A DNA stretch of 64,000 nt, taken from assembly GCF_002951615.1 (NCBI RefSeq), contig NZ_CP019062.1:1674001-1738000 (forward strand), given 5' to 3'. Numbering within the stretch: the stretch's first letter is position 1; every line of letters begins with the position of its first letter. This DNA comes from Rahnella sikkimica. GTDB lineage: Bacteria > Pseudomonadota > Gammaproteobacteria > Enterobacterales > Enterobacteriaceae. Of this stretch, positions 28,094 through 36,354 are shown piece after piece. The notes beneath the pieces are model-generated. The model was given only the letters and a program-made list of their open reading frames with translations, did not search any database and was not told where the DNA came from. Position numbers and translations under genes: made by a program.

Positions 28094-28745
28094 GGCTGAG
28101 CGCTGACCGAGAATATTTCGGTTTTTCAATAACTGTGTTCACTTAACACGCTGCGCCGAAACCGACAAAGAGGGAGGAAAGCGCCTCCCTCTTTGATCTC
28201 CCACGCTTTTTTCACTGCGCGCTGCCGCTCGTAGGCTATGTTTCAGCGGCTGTCGTTATTGCCGCAAACGCCGCCGCTTCGCGGTGCTCTCGTTTCGGAT
28301 TCGAACCAGCTCAAAAAAAGACTCTCGCCGTTTCTCATCACTCACTCAACGTCGTTTTGAAAGCGGCCACTGGCTATGTAAATCGAAAGATCAATGTTGG
28401 CAGGCGCGCGTTAGAGATCAGAGTGTTGTTGAATTTAAATAAACTTCCGGCCGCTTTCAGAAAGCTTGCTGAATGAGTGTTTCGAGACCGAAAGGCTCGA
28501 AGACCGAAATGAAGGTACCGCGCAGCGGCAAGTTTTCGCGGCAATAGTTGCGGCTTCTGAAACATAGCCAGCGAGCGATAGCGCGTGTTGAAAAAGCGGG
28601 GAGAAATCCAAAAGAGGGAAAGCACTTCCCTCTTTTGGTCGGTTTCGGCGCAGGAAGTTAAGTGATCACAGTTATTGAAAAACCGAAACTTTCCCGGTCA
28701 TCCGCCCGCCCTCACGGCGAGTGAGAAACCGAAATGTTCTCAGTC
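28016..28745. repeat. Long two-armed palindromic repeat, copy B (inverted relative to copy A)
   Basis: Left arm 28016-28368 matches the right arm of copy A read in reverse. Right arm 28449-28745 matches the left arm of copy A read in reverse, so B is copy A turned around. Inner ends are GAAAGCGGCC (28359-28368) and GGCCGCTTTC (28449-28458). Hairpins lie at 28166-28195 and 28608-28638, again after CCGAAACCGAC. The outer ends carry tandem units of about 45 bp, three on the left and two on the right; copy A has two and one. The GC-rich mini-repeat nested in copy A is absent. The element fills the space from the end of cusA to flhE and encodes the CusA tail. Confidence 0.8.
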
Positions 28746-28777
28746 TGCTCTTAAAAGCCTCAACCGGCCCCGGTAAC

Positions 28778-29194
28778 CTACCGGTAATTCACTATCACCT
28801 GATTCCCCATCACCCGTAACGGCGTATTCATCGCCCCGCCGCCCGCGACGAAATACACAAACCGCATCGGCGAGATGGCCGTCTGGCCATAAAACGATTT
28901 CGTTACACCGCTGTCCGCATCCAGCCCCACGCAGTGATTGACGGAATTACATAACTGAACCTGTAACCCCGCCGGTCTTGCGCCGAGCAATTCATATTTC
29001 CAGCTGACCGTGGTGATCGTCGCAGAACTTTTCTGCCGGACCGGCGCGGAATCAGCGGCAGCCAGCGGCGGTGACGACATCATCACGCCACGGTTTTGCA
29101 GTGTGACGCCACGCTGAGTGTCCGACCAGGAACCCGACGCGGCAACCGCAGGCAGGCTTATCAGGCTGAGGAGGAGCAACGCGGCGCGAAGCAT
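28778..29194 (-). CDS. flhE: Flagellar protein FlhE
   Basis: A 138-residue exported protein with a signal peptide (LRAALLLLSLISLPAVA/AS) and the FlhE sequence pattern (GSWSDTQRGVTLQNRGVMM at the mature N-terminus; a Cys pair in QLCNSVNHCVG). FlhE acts in the periplasm and has been linked to proton leakage control by the flagellar export gate. ATG 29194 has GGTGA six bases ahead; GTG 29203 is an alternative. It overlaps the flhA stop, so flhB-flhA-flhE is one operon. Its 3' end abuts repeat copy B. Confidence 0.9.
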   Translation of the reverse strand: MLRAALLLLSLISLPAVAASGSWSDTQRGVTLQNRGVMMSSPPLAAADSAPVRQKSSATITTVSWKYELLGARPAGLQVQLCNSVNHCVGLDADSGVTKSFYGQTAISPMRFVYFVAGGGAMNTPLRVMGNQVIVNYR

Positions 29195-29195
29195 C

Positions 29196-31280
29196 TTATT
29201 CACCGCCGATGGTCGCAGTCATGCGGATCTGGCGGCTGTCGGTCATTTCGAGATTCGACATCACCACAATCTGTGGCAACGAGCGGCGCAGGAAGCGTGA
29301 CAACAGCGGACGCAGCGCGTGGTTCACCAGCAGAACCGGCGGTGCACTGAGCATATCCTGGCGCTGTAACGCGGCTTCCGATTGCGTTAACAGACGGTCA
29401 GCCAGCCCCGGCTCCAAGCCGCCGCCGCTTTGCAACGCCTGAAGCAGCAGGCGTTCGAGCGCCGTATCCAGGCCGATAACCTGTACTTCGCCGTTACCGG
29501 GGAACCATTGCTGGGTAATCGCACGACCCAGTGCCACACGCACCACAGACGTCAGTTCGTTCGGGTCGGACTGGCTCGGCGCATATTCCGCCAGCGTTTC
29601 GACAATCGTGCGCATGTCGCGAATCGACACACGTTCGGATAACAGATTTTGCAGCACCTTGTGCATGTTGGTCAGCGAAATCACGCCCGGAATGAAATCT
29701 TCGGTCAGCTTCGGCATTTCCTTGGTGACACGTTCCATCAGCTCCTGCGTTTCCTGACGGCCAAACAGTTCTTGCGCATGTTGACTGATCAGGTGATTCA
29801 GGTGCGTTGCCACCACCGTACTGGCTTCCACCACGGTGAAGCCCTGAATCTGCGCCTGTTCGCGCATGGCCGGTTCAATCCACACCGCCGCCAGCCCGAA
29901 TGCCGGATCGACCGTCGGCTCACCCGGCAGTTCCCCGATGGCGTTACCCGGATTGATCGCCATCCAGCGCCCCGGATGCGCGGTGCCCGTGCCGATTTCG
30001 ACCCCTTTCATCAGGATGCGGTAACCGGCAGGCGGTAATTCGAGGTTGTCGCGGATGTGGATCACCGGCGGCAGATACCCCATTTCCTGCGCGAATTTCT
30101 TACGGATGCTGCGGATACGTCCCAGCAGTTCGCCGTTTTGTGCAAAATCCACCATCGGGATCAGGCGGTAGCCCACTTCCATTCCCAGCGGATCTTCAAG
30201 CTGAACGTCTGACCAGCTGGCTTCCACCAATTGTTTGCCGCTGTCGGCTGCCGACGGCGCGGCTTCTTTTGCCTGCGGAGCTTTCTGCTCCTGACCCCGC
30301 GTCCACCAGGCCAATGCCAGAAGTGCCGAGGTGAACAGCAGGAACACCAGGTTTGGCATGCCCGGCACCATGCCGAGAAGCCCCAGAACACCGGCGCTCA
30401 GCATCATGACGCGCGGATTGCGGAACAGTTGGGTGACCATCTGCTCGCCGACGTCCTGATTGGTGCCGACGCGGGTCACGATCACACCGGCAGCGGTGGA
30501 AATCACCAGCGCCGGGATCTGCGCGACCAGACCGTCACCGATGGTCAGCAAGGTGTAACTTTCGGCGGCGTGGCCGAGATCCATCCCGTGTTGCAGCACG
30601 CCCACCAGCAGGCCGCCGACCACGTTGATGATCATGATCATCAGACCGGCGACGGCGTCACCGCGCACGAACTTACTCGCACCGTCCATCGAACCGTAGA
30701 AGTCCGCTTCCTGCGTCACGTCACTGCGGCGTTTTTTCGCTTCATCTTCGCCAATCAGACCGGCGTTAAGGTCAGCGTCGATCGCCATCTGTTTACCCGG
30801 CATCCCGTCAAGGACGAAACGCGCGCCCACTTCGGCGATACGCCCGGCACCCTTGGTGATAACCATGAAGTTAATCAGCACCAGGATGATAAACACCACG
30901 ATACCAATGGCGAAGTTGCCGCCCACCAGGAAGTGGCCGAACGCTTCGATAACCCGTCCCGCCGCCGCACCGCCGGTGTGACCTTCAAGTAAGATCACAC
31001 GGGTAGACGCTACGTTGAGCGACAGGCGCAGTAAGGTGGAGAACAGCAGGATGGTCGGGAAAGCCGCAAAATCCAGCGTCCGCTGGGTGAACATCGCCAC
31101 CAGCAGCACCATGATGGACAGCGCAATGTTGAACGTGAACAACAAGTCGAGGAGGAACGGCGGCAAAGGCAGCACCATCATCGACAGGATCATCAGGATG
31201 AGGATGGGTCCTGCCAGAACCTGCCATTGTCCGGACTTAAAGTTGGCGGGTAAACGCAGCATCGCGGCCAGATTAGCCAT
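29196..31280 (-). CDS. flhA: Flagellar export gate protein FlhA
   Basis: A 694-residue FHIPEP-family protein (E. coli 692): eight N-terminal membrane helices and a large cytoplasmic ring domain that docks chaperone-substrate complexes. Visible marks include the start MANLAAMLRLPANFKSG, RIAEVGARFVLDGMPGKQMA and DADLNAGLIGEDEAKKRR. The start at 31280 is set by homology; an in-frame ATG lies 21 bases earlier. The start overlaps the end of flhB by eight bases. Confidence 0.95.
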   Translation of the reverse strand: MANLAAMLRLPANFKSGQWQVLAGPILILMILSMMVLPLPPFLLDLLFTFNIALSIMVLLVAMFTQRTLDFAAFPTILLFSTLLRLSLNVASTRVILLEGHTGGAAAGRVIEAFGHFLVGGNFAIGIVVFIILVLINFMVITKGAGRIAEVGARFVLDGMPGKQMAIDADLNAGLIGEDEAKKRRSDVTQEADFYGSMDGASKFVRGDAVAGLMIMIINVVGGLLVGVLQHGMDLGHAAESYTLLTIGDGLVAQIPALVISTAAGVIVTRVGTNQDVGEQMVTQLFRNPRVMMLSAGVLGLLGMVPGMPNLVFLLFTSALLALAWWTRGQEQKAPQAKEAAPSAADSGKQLVEASWSDVQLEDPLGMEVGYRLIPMVDFAQNGELLGRIRSIRKKFAQEMGYLPPVIHIRDNLELPPAGYRILMKGVEIGTGTAHPGRWMAINPGNAIGELPGEPTVDPAFGLAAVWIEPAMREQAQIQGFTVVEASTVVATHLNHLISQHAQELFGRQETQELMERVTKEMPKLTEDFIPGVISLTNMHKVLQNLLSERVSIRDMRTIVETLAEYAPSQSDPNELTSVVRVALGRAITQQWFPGNGEVQVIGLDTALERLLLQALQSGGGLEPGLADRLLTQSEAALQRQDMLSAPPVLLVNHALRPLLSRFLRRSLPQIVVMSNLEMTDSRQIRMTATIGGE

Positions 31281-32424
31281 GGGTATCACTTTCTCCTGCA
31301 AAATCCAGACCGTCAGGGACTGGTAAATGTTGAGGTTTTTTCGGGATCAGTCCGCCTTCGCGCTTCCAGCGTTTAAGCTGATAAACCCAGGCCAGAACTT
31401 CGGCAACCGCAGCGTAAAGCGCGGTCGGGATTTGCTGACCAATTTCACTGTGCCGGTAGAGCGCACGCGCCAGAGGCGGCGCTTCCAGCATCGGAATTTT
31501 GTGTTCGGCACCCAGCGCTTTGATGCGCAGCGCCACATCGCCCGCCCCTTTCGCCAGCACTTTTGGTGCGCTCATTTTGTTTTCGCTGTACTGCAACGCG
31601 ACGGCGTAGTGCGTCGGGTTGGTCACAATCACGTCGGCTTTAGGCACGTCGGTCATCATACGGCGGCGTGCCATCGCGCGCTGTTGCTGGCGGATGCGGC
31701 CTTTGACATGCGGATCGCCCTCCTGGCTTTTATGTTCGTCGCGGATGTCCTGCTTACTCATGCGCAGTTTTTTCAGGTTGCTCCAGATTTGCCAGAACAC
31801 GTCGAACGCCACCATCGGCGTCAGCCCGAGAACCACCATCAGCGCGCAGAACGCCACCATATTCAGCGCTTCACCCAGTGCAGGAATGGTAGGTTGCGCC
31901 ATCAGCCGCATCATGTCCGGCCATTTATGCCAGATATATAACCCGGCCACCGAGCCCACCAGCAGCGCTTTCAAAATAGCCTTGAGCAGTTCAGCCAGTA
32001 CCTGCCCGGAAAACAAACGCTTGAATCCGGCAATCGGATCCATCCGGCTGAATTTCGGCGCAAAAGACTTTCCGCTGAACATCAGGCCGCCGAGTAACAG
32101 CGGCGCGGCCAGCGCAATCAGTATCAGGCCGCCGATCACCGGCAATAACGCCCAGACCGCGCGGCTCAGCAGTGAGGCGATTTGTTGCAAAATCTGACGG
32201 TCATCACTGACCATGCCGTGGTCAAACTTCAGCCCCTGCGAAATCATCACACCGAGCTGCCGCGCGATGGATTCACCGGAAACCCACAGCAGCGTGAAAC
32301 CGCCCCCGAGCATCAGCATCGAGGTCAGTTCGCGCGAACGCGGGATTTGCCCTTCTTCACGAGCTTTTTCCAGCCTGTGGTTTGTGGGGGCTTCTGTTTT
32401 TTCGAGATCGCTGTCTTCAGCCAC
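31273..32424 (-). CDS. flhB: Flagellar export switch protein FlhB
   Basis: A 383-residue export apparatus protein with four membrane helices and a cytoplasmic domain that cuts itself at NPTH (VIVTNPTHYAVAL), the event that switches export from rod/hook to filament substrates. The opening TEAPTNHRLEKAREEGQIPR is diagnostic. A GTG start at 32424 with AGGGA 7 bases ahead fits homologues. In most enterobacteria flhB follows cheZ directly; here 23 kb of other genes intervene. Confidence 0.94.
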   Translation of the reverse strand: MAEDSDLEKTEAPTNHRLEKAREEGQIPRSRELTSMLMLGGGFTLLWVSGESIARQLGVMISQGLKFDHGMVSDDRQILQQIASLLSRAVWALLPVIGGLILIALAAPLLLGGLMFSGKSFAPKFSRMDPIAGFKRLFSGQVLAELLKAILKALLVGSVAGLYIWHKWPDMMRLMAQPTIPALGEALNMVAFCALMVVLGLTPMVAFDVFWQIWSNLKKLRMSKQDIRDEHKSQEGDPHVKGRIRQQQRAMARRRMMTDVPKADVIVTNPTHYAVALQYSENKMSAPKVLAKGAGDVALRIKALGAEHKIPMLEAPPLARALYRHSEIGQQIPTALYAAVAEVLAWVYQLKRWKREGGLIPKKPQHLPVPDGLDFAGESDTHG

Positions 32425-32992
32425 CGGTGTTCCCTGTCAGCATTTACCCGGCGCAAAAAGCAACGGGCACAATTTCATGCATAGCATGACAAAATACGGC
32501 TGACACCATAGGCGGAAAAGAGGCAGGTTTTGAGGTCTGTTTACTAAATCAAATGAGGAAGTTTCTTTAAAAACCCCAATATCAGGGGGGCTATTTTAAG
32601 AAATGGCTGAGGTTTTGAGGGTTTATTCTGATGAAATGATCAAAAAATAGCGCATACGGCCTTTCTTATTAAGAAGTTTAAACGTTAGAATTCCTGCGCC
32701 AATTTGAATAATTCTGTTTTCCTGGATGTCACTGAATTGTAAAGCTCGTTGCCAGAAATCACCCATTAATCGTCCTGAAAAAAACGATATTTCTGTCATT
32801 TAATTTCGGGATGAATTATTTCGTTTCTGTTTTCTCAGATATTCCCCTGATAATTTATGACTCACGCATCTGGTTCTTCCAGAGAAAAACTCGCCGGTGA
32901 AAAAATAATATCCCTTACCTGCCCTCGTTCCCACACGCAAACAGTTTCGTAAAAACGTAAATCATCTGCAATTAATCAAGGAAAGAAATTAA
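32425..32992. other. AT-rich intergenic region between flhB and the fim-type recombinase gene
   Basis: This 568-bp stretch separates two divergent genes and should hold both promoters, including one for flhBAE that would normally respond to FlhDC. I see no coding region, strong hairpin or confident binding site. It is clearly richer in A/T than the flagellar genes and marks the start of the accessory insert. Confidence 0.6.
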
Positions 32993-33544
32993 ATGAGCGG
33001 GAGAAAATATTTAACTCAGATTGAGATGGAAAAGCTCGTCGGTACCGTCTCGACAGGCGTAAACCGGGTTCGAGATAAATGCATGTTATTAATGTGTTTC
33101 ATCCACGGGCTTCGGGTGAGTGAACTGGCCAACTTAAAAGTGAAGGATATTGAGCTTTCAACAAAAATAATTTACATCACACGGCTTAAAAATGGATTCT
33201 CTGTTCAGCATCCTATCCAGGATCGGGAAATAACGTTTATTAAGGAATGGCTTAATACAAGGCCACAATATCTTGACTCTGATAGCGAATGGTTATTTCT
33301 TTCCCGTCACGGCGGGCAACTGTCCCGACAGCAACTCTATCGTTTGTTTCGTAAATATGGCGAGGACGCGGGAATTAATGTGGCCGTGCATCCGCATATG
33401 CTCAGACACGCCTGTGGTTATGCGCTGGCAGATACCGGCTGCGATACCCGGTTGATTCAGGATTATCTCGGCCACAGAAATATTCAGAACACAGTGATTT
33501 ATACCGCCAGTAATGCCGGGCGGTTCAGGTCGATCACGATATAA
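32993..33544 (+). CDS. FimB/FimE-type tyrosine recombinase (cluster left end)
   Basis: A 183-residue site-specific recombinase with the minimal catalytic domain typical of FimB, FimE and MrpI. All active-site residues can be placed: R41 (GLRVSE), K66 (RLKNGFS), H135 and R138 (HMLRH), H161 (GHRN) and the nucleophile Y170 (VIYTAS). Such enzymes invert a short promoter segment in front of a pilin gene. It lies 8 kb from the switch at 41.6-41.9 kb, at the opposite end of the fimbrial cluster, transcribed toward it. GGAAAG stands before the ATG. A second recombinase of nearly the same length is next to the switch. Confidence 0.9.
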   Translation: MSGRKYLTQIEMEKLVGTVSTGVNRVRDKCMLLMCFIHGLRVSELANLKVKDIELSTKIIYITRLKNGFSVQHPIQDREITFIKEWLNTRPQYLDSDSEWLFLSRHGGQLSRQQLYRLFRKYGEDAGINVAVHPHMLRHACGYALADTGCDTRLIQDYLGHRNIQNTVIYTASNAGRFRSITI

Positions 33545-33557
33545 GCGCGTTTTTTAC

Positions 33558-33577
33558 CGGGGATCGTGAGATCCCCG
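33558..33577. terminator. Hairpin between convergent recombinase and regulator genes
   Basis: A perfect 8-bp stem CGGGGATC/GATCCCCG with loop GTGA lies between the two stop codons (33544 and 33583). A T-run lies before it on the plus strand only, so it may be a terminator for the plus-strand recombinase in a non-standard form. A shared hairpin between convergent genes is the simplest reading. Confidence 0.5.
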
Positions 33578-33582
33578 CACGC

Positions 33583-34233
33583 TCACATGCCGCTTTTCAG
33601 TTGCAAAAACAATTCCGCATCGGTCGTGATGTGCAGCTTGCGCATCACATTACACTTATGGGCGCTGACGGTTTTGATGCTGAGATTTTTCAATTCCGCA
33701 ATCTGGCTGAGGCTCATGCCATTGAGCAGGTACTTGATGATCTCATCCTCACTCTGCGTCAGCCTTAGCCGCGCACGGTGATTTTTCTCCGTGGGTTCAG
33801 CCAGAGCACAGCAAATCAGCGGGCTTAACACTTTTTTTCTGGCCAGAGCATGCCGGAATAAATCATCCGTTATCACCGGTGATTCTCCGCGTGCAATCAG
33901 GCTGATGTTGCCGAATTTGAGTAACTTTTTGAGTTTGTCAGCGTCATTGCACAGCGTATAGACCACGATAATAAGCTGAGGGAATTGCAGACTCAGGCGC
34001 TGGAGGATTTCCTGCCCCGCCGCGACAGTTTCCTGAGAGCCATGAAGGTCCGTGATCAAAATATCGACAGACTGGTACATCAGGCCCTCTGCAATTCTGC
34101 CCAGACTGGTCTCTTCCATCCGGATATCACACGTCGTATCAATGGATTTGACCAGATATGACAACCCGGAAAGCGTCAGGGGATGACTGTCCATCAGGGC
34201 AATCGTCCGGGGTTTGATGCGCAATTTATTCAT
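33583..34233 (-). CDS. LuxR-type response regulator of the fimbrial cluster (RcsB/FimZ-like), first
   Basis: A 216-residue protein with an N-terminal receiver-like domain and a C-terminal LuxR/FixJ helix-turn-helix (LTQSEDEIIKYLLNGMSLSQ then IKTVSAHKCNVMRKL). The phospho-acceptor position is kept (DILITDLHG), but the acid pair normally near residue 10 reads MDSHP, with only one acid, and the usual receiver Lys is replaced (LIARGESP), so phosphorylation may be weak or absent. ATG 34233 has AAGGA upstream; an earlier in-frame start at 34329 would run into the other regulator gene. It lies 59 bp after the second regulator on the same strand. Likely controls fimbrial or motility genes. Confidence 0.82.
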   Translation of the reverse strand: MNKLRIKPRTIALMDSHPLTLSGLSYLVKSIDTTCDIRMEETSLGRIAEGLMYQSVDILITDLHGSQETVAAGQEILQRLSLQFPQLIIVVYTLCNDADKLKKLLKFGNISLIARGESPVITDDLFRHALARKKVLSPLICCALAEPTEKNHRARLRLTQSEDEIIKYLLNGMSLSQIAELKNLSIKTVSAHKCNVMRKLHITTDAELFLQLKSGM

Positions 34234-34292
34234 GAAGCGATTCCTTACTGGCCGGGAAAAGCTTCCCGGCGCGTGGCTCAGAAGTCTGAAGG

Positions 34293-35006
34293 TTACATGA
34301 TCGCGGACGGGCCGATTTTTGCCATCCATGAGCCATGAGCAAAGAGCTCGCTGTCGTTGTGAAAACCCAGTTTCATCATCGCATTGCGCTTATGCGTGCT
34401 GACGGTGCGGATATCCCGGTGCAGGGTTTGCGCGACCCCCGAAACGCTGAGACCTGAAAACAGATAGGCAAGAACATCCAGTTCACGCGCGGTGAGCGGC
34501 GTGGTGGTTTGTCCGGTACCGGAAAGGATTTGTCTGGCTCGCGGGCTTATCCACTGAGAAGCGCCTTCCAGAACTTCTGTAACGCACTGGCTGAGCGCCA
34601 GTACCGGCTCATTTTTAAGCAGAAGACCGTGGGCTCCGGAAGACGCCAGAAGTTCCAGGATCCGGTGGTCGCTGTAGTCCGTACAAATCACAATTTTCGT
34701 TGACGGGCTGGACGTTGCGATTTGTGACAGCAGGCGTAACCCGTCAAGCACCGACTCTTTCTCCCCGCAAATATCCATAATCAGCAATACAGGCGGCGCG
34801 CCAGCCATTTTCTCCGGGATCGCGGCAAGAGACTGAACATAGGTAAAAGGTCCGGTAAACCCGGCAGAGTCGACCAGCATCTTTTTCATGCCCAGCGCGG
34901 TGACCGGACAGGCATCCATAATGAATGCCCCCTGCGGATAAGCCGCCGCTGCGGTAGAAACGAAACCATGCTGATCAAATCTGACGCTGTTTAAACTGTT
35001 CATCAT
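34293..35006 (-). CDS. LuxR-type response regulator of the fimbrial cluster, second
   Basis: A 237-residue paralogue of the regulator next to it, with a short N-terminal extension of about 25 residues. The receiver part shows FIMDACPVTALGMKKML and LLIMDICGEK (acceptor Asp). Again only one acid stands where receivers usually have two, though the conserved Lys is present in LLLKNEP. The HTH reads LTARELDVLAYLFSGLSVSG with TVSTHKRNAMMKLGF. GGAAG precedes the double ATG (35006/35003). A 13-bp hairpin separates it from the pilin genes. The pair resembles the FimZ/RcsB-type regulators often linked to fimbriae; a kinase partner is not encoded nearby. Confidence 0.8.
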   Translation of the reverse strand: MMNSLNSVRFDQHGFVSTAAAAYPQGAFIMDACPVTALGMKKMLVDSAGFTGPFTYVQSLAAIPEKMAGAPPVLLIMDICGEKESVLDGLRLLSQIATSSPSTKIVICTDYSDHRILELLASSGAHGLLLKNEPVLALSQCVTEVLEGASQWISPRARQILSGTGQTTTPLTARELDVLAYLFSGLSVSGVAQTLHRDIRTVSTHKRNAMMKLGFHNDSELFAHGSWMAKIGPSAIM

Positions 35007-35027
35007 ATCTTCCTTGTATTTTCAGTG

Positions 35028-35059
35028 ATTCTTCCCGTGCCTGATTGCACGGGAAGAAT
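35028..35059. terminator. Strong hairpin between the fimbrial operon and the regulator genes
   Basis: A perfect 13-bp stem ATTCTTCCCGTGC/GCACGGGAAGAAT with a 6-nt loop. It could end the fimbrial transcript or shape read-through into the regulator genes. No T-run follows. Confidence 0.5.
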
Positions 35060-35163
35060 TCCCTGCCGGTGAACAACATCCCGCGTTCACGGCGTATTGG
35101 ATAAGCTTTCCCGTTTGTTCCTCCGGTCACAGACGGGAAATATCACGACCGTCCGGCTCTTCG

Positions 35164-35682
35164 TTACTGGTAAGTGAAGGTGGCCTGAACAGAACCGACG
35201 ATCGAGCCCGGCGTGACAGAACCGGCAGTGGTGTAAGCGCGTGCCTGCAACGGGTAGACCACTTCATGGGTGCTGGCATCGACGTTTACCGCGTAAGTCG
35301 CACCGTTACCCAGTTGTGTCCCCGCCGTGTTTTGCAGTTCAACTTCTACATTGGTCGCGGTACCGGTATTGGCATACATGTTGGCATTCGCCGTGGCAGG
35401 CGTTCCCGCAAACGTCGCCGTACTGACGGTGGTGGTTGCCGGGCAATTGATCAGTTTCAAATCAAAGGTTTTCCATTCACCTGATTCTCCCGCCGTTGCC
35501 AGCGACTTGGCTTCCAGCGTATCGAGCGTGACCTGCACCGGAGAACCGTCGTTTTCAACGGTACAGGCGGAGGCGACGACCGTGCCGTTAATGTTGATTT
35601 GTGTCGGATCCGCAAAGCTGCTCTGGCTCAGGCCAGTGAAAATGACGAGGGCCAGCGATGAGGTTTTCATAAGTCCTTTCAT
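35164..35682 (-). CDS. Fimbrial subunit (type 1 pilin family), minor
   Basis: A 172-residue pilin with a signal peptide (cleaved near SSFA/DP), the N-terminal donor-strand segment QININGTVVASACTVE, a Cys pair (ACTVE, NCPAT) and the C-terminal GSVQATFTYQ beta strand bound by the chaperone. It is the last gene of the fimbrial operon. ATG 35682 has AGGA upstream; the frame extends to 35796, but that part overlaps the previous gene. It resembles the subunit encoded just before it, so the two probably arose by duplication. Confidence 0.85.
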   Translation of the reverse strand: MKGLMKTSSLALVIFTGLSQSSFADPTQININGTVVASACTVENDGSPVQVTLDTLEAKSLATAGESGEWKTFDLKLINCPATTTVSTATFAGTPATANANMYANTGTATNVEVELQNTAGTQLGNGATYAVNVDASTHEVVYPLQARAYTTAGSVTPGSIVGSVQATFTYQ

Positions 35683-35764
35683 GGTTTTTCCTGTTTTCTC
35701 TGTGAATAAAATCGTATTGAAAAAAGTGGAGCGTAAAAAGCCCGTGGTGAAACGGGAGCGCGCC

Positions 35765-36298
35765 CTAGTTGTAGGTAAACGTCGCCAGCAGAACACCGCT
35801 GATGGTTCCCGGCGTCACATTACCGTTAACGGTATACGCGCGGGCCTGCAGGTCGAATTCAGCGCCCCGGCTGGCCGCATCAATCTCTTTTGAATACTTC
35901 GCGGCGTTGCCCAGACGCGTACCATCGCTGCTTTGCACCTCGATTTGCGCGTTTTCCGCCGTCCCGGTATTCACATACATCGTGCTGTCGGCGTCATCCG
36001 GTGTACCGCTCATCGTCAGGGTAACTGCCGTCGTCGATGTCGGGCAGGCGGTCAGCGCGATGGAAAATGATTTCCAGTCAGACGCGGTGCCCGCGGCCAC
36101 CAGACCTGAAGCCTGAATATTCTGCCCAAGATCGACATTCAGCCCGCCAGTCGGCACATTGATCGAACACGGTGACGCCTTGATATTGCCGGTAATGTTC
36201 ATGATGGTGTCAGCCTTCGCGGCTTGCGAAGTCAGCACAAAAGCCGCGCCCAGCATCAGCACCGTGGCAAGATGCTGTTTATTCCGTTGAAAGTTCAT
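35765..36298 (-). CDS. Fimbrial subunit (type 1 pilin family), minor
   Basis: A 177-residue pilin: signal peptide ending QAAKA/DT, N-terminal strand MNITGNIKASPCSIN, Cys pair (PCSIN, ACPTS) and C-terminal strand GVLLATFTYN. It shares the run GTPDDADSTMYVNTGTAEN-like loop and the VTPGTISG ending with the next subunit gene downstream. Placed between the adhesin-like gene and the last pilin, it is probably a minor shaft or tip component. Confidence 0.86.
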   Translation of the reverse strand: MNFQRNKQHLATVLMLGAAFVLTSQAAKADTIMNITGNIKASPCSINVPTGGLNVDLGQNIQASGLVAAGTASDWKSFSIALTACPTSTTAVTLTMSGTPDDADSTMYVNTGTAENAQIEVQSSDGTRLGNAAKYSKEIDAASRGAEFDLQARAYTVNGNVTPGTISGVLLATFTYN

Positions 36299-36354
36299 CG
36301 TACTTCTCTCCTTATCTTTCCCTGTCAGTCATGCGGCGTTTTGCGGCTCAGGCA

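Noticed and set aside
28016..28140. Tandem 45-bp units that might suggest a CRISPR-like array
   Set aside because: Only three diverged units without spacers of constant length and no cas genes; they are the outer ends of the long palindromic repeat.
28374..28625. Open frame of 83 codons in repeat copy B
   Set aside because: Overlaps the right arm and hairpin of the repeat, and the matching region of copy A does not preserve it as a protein.
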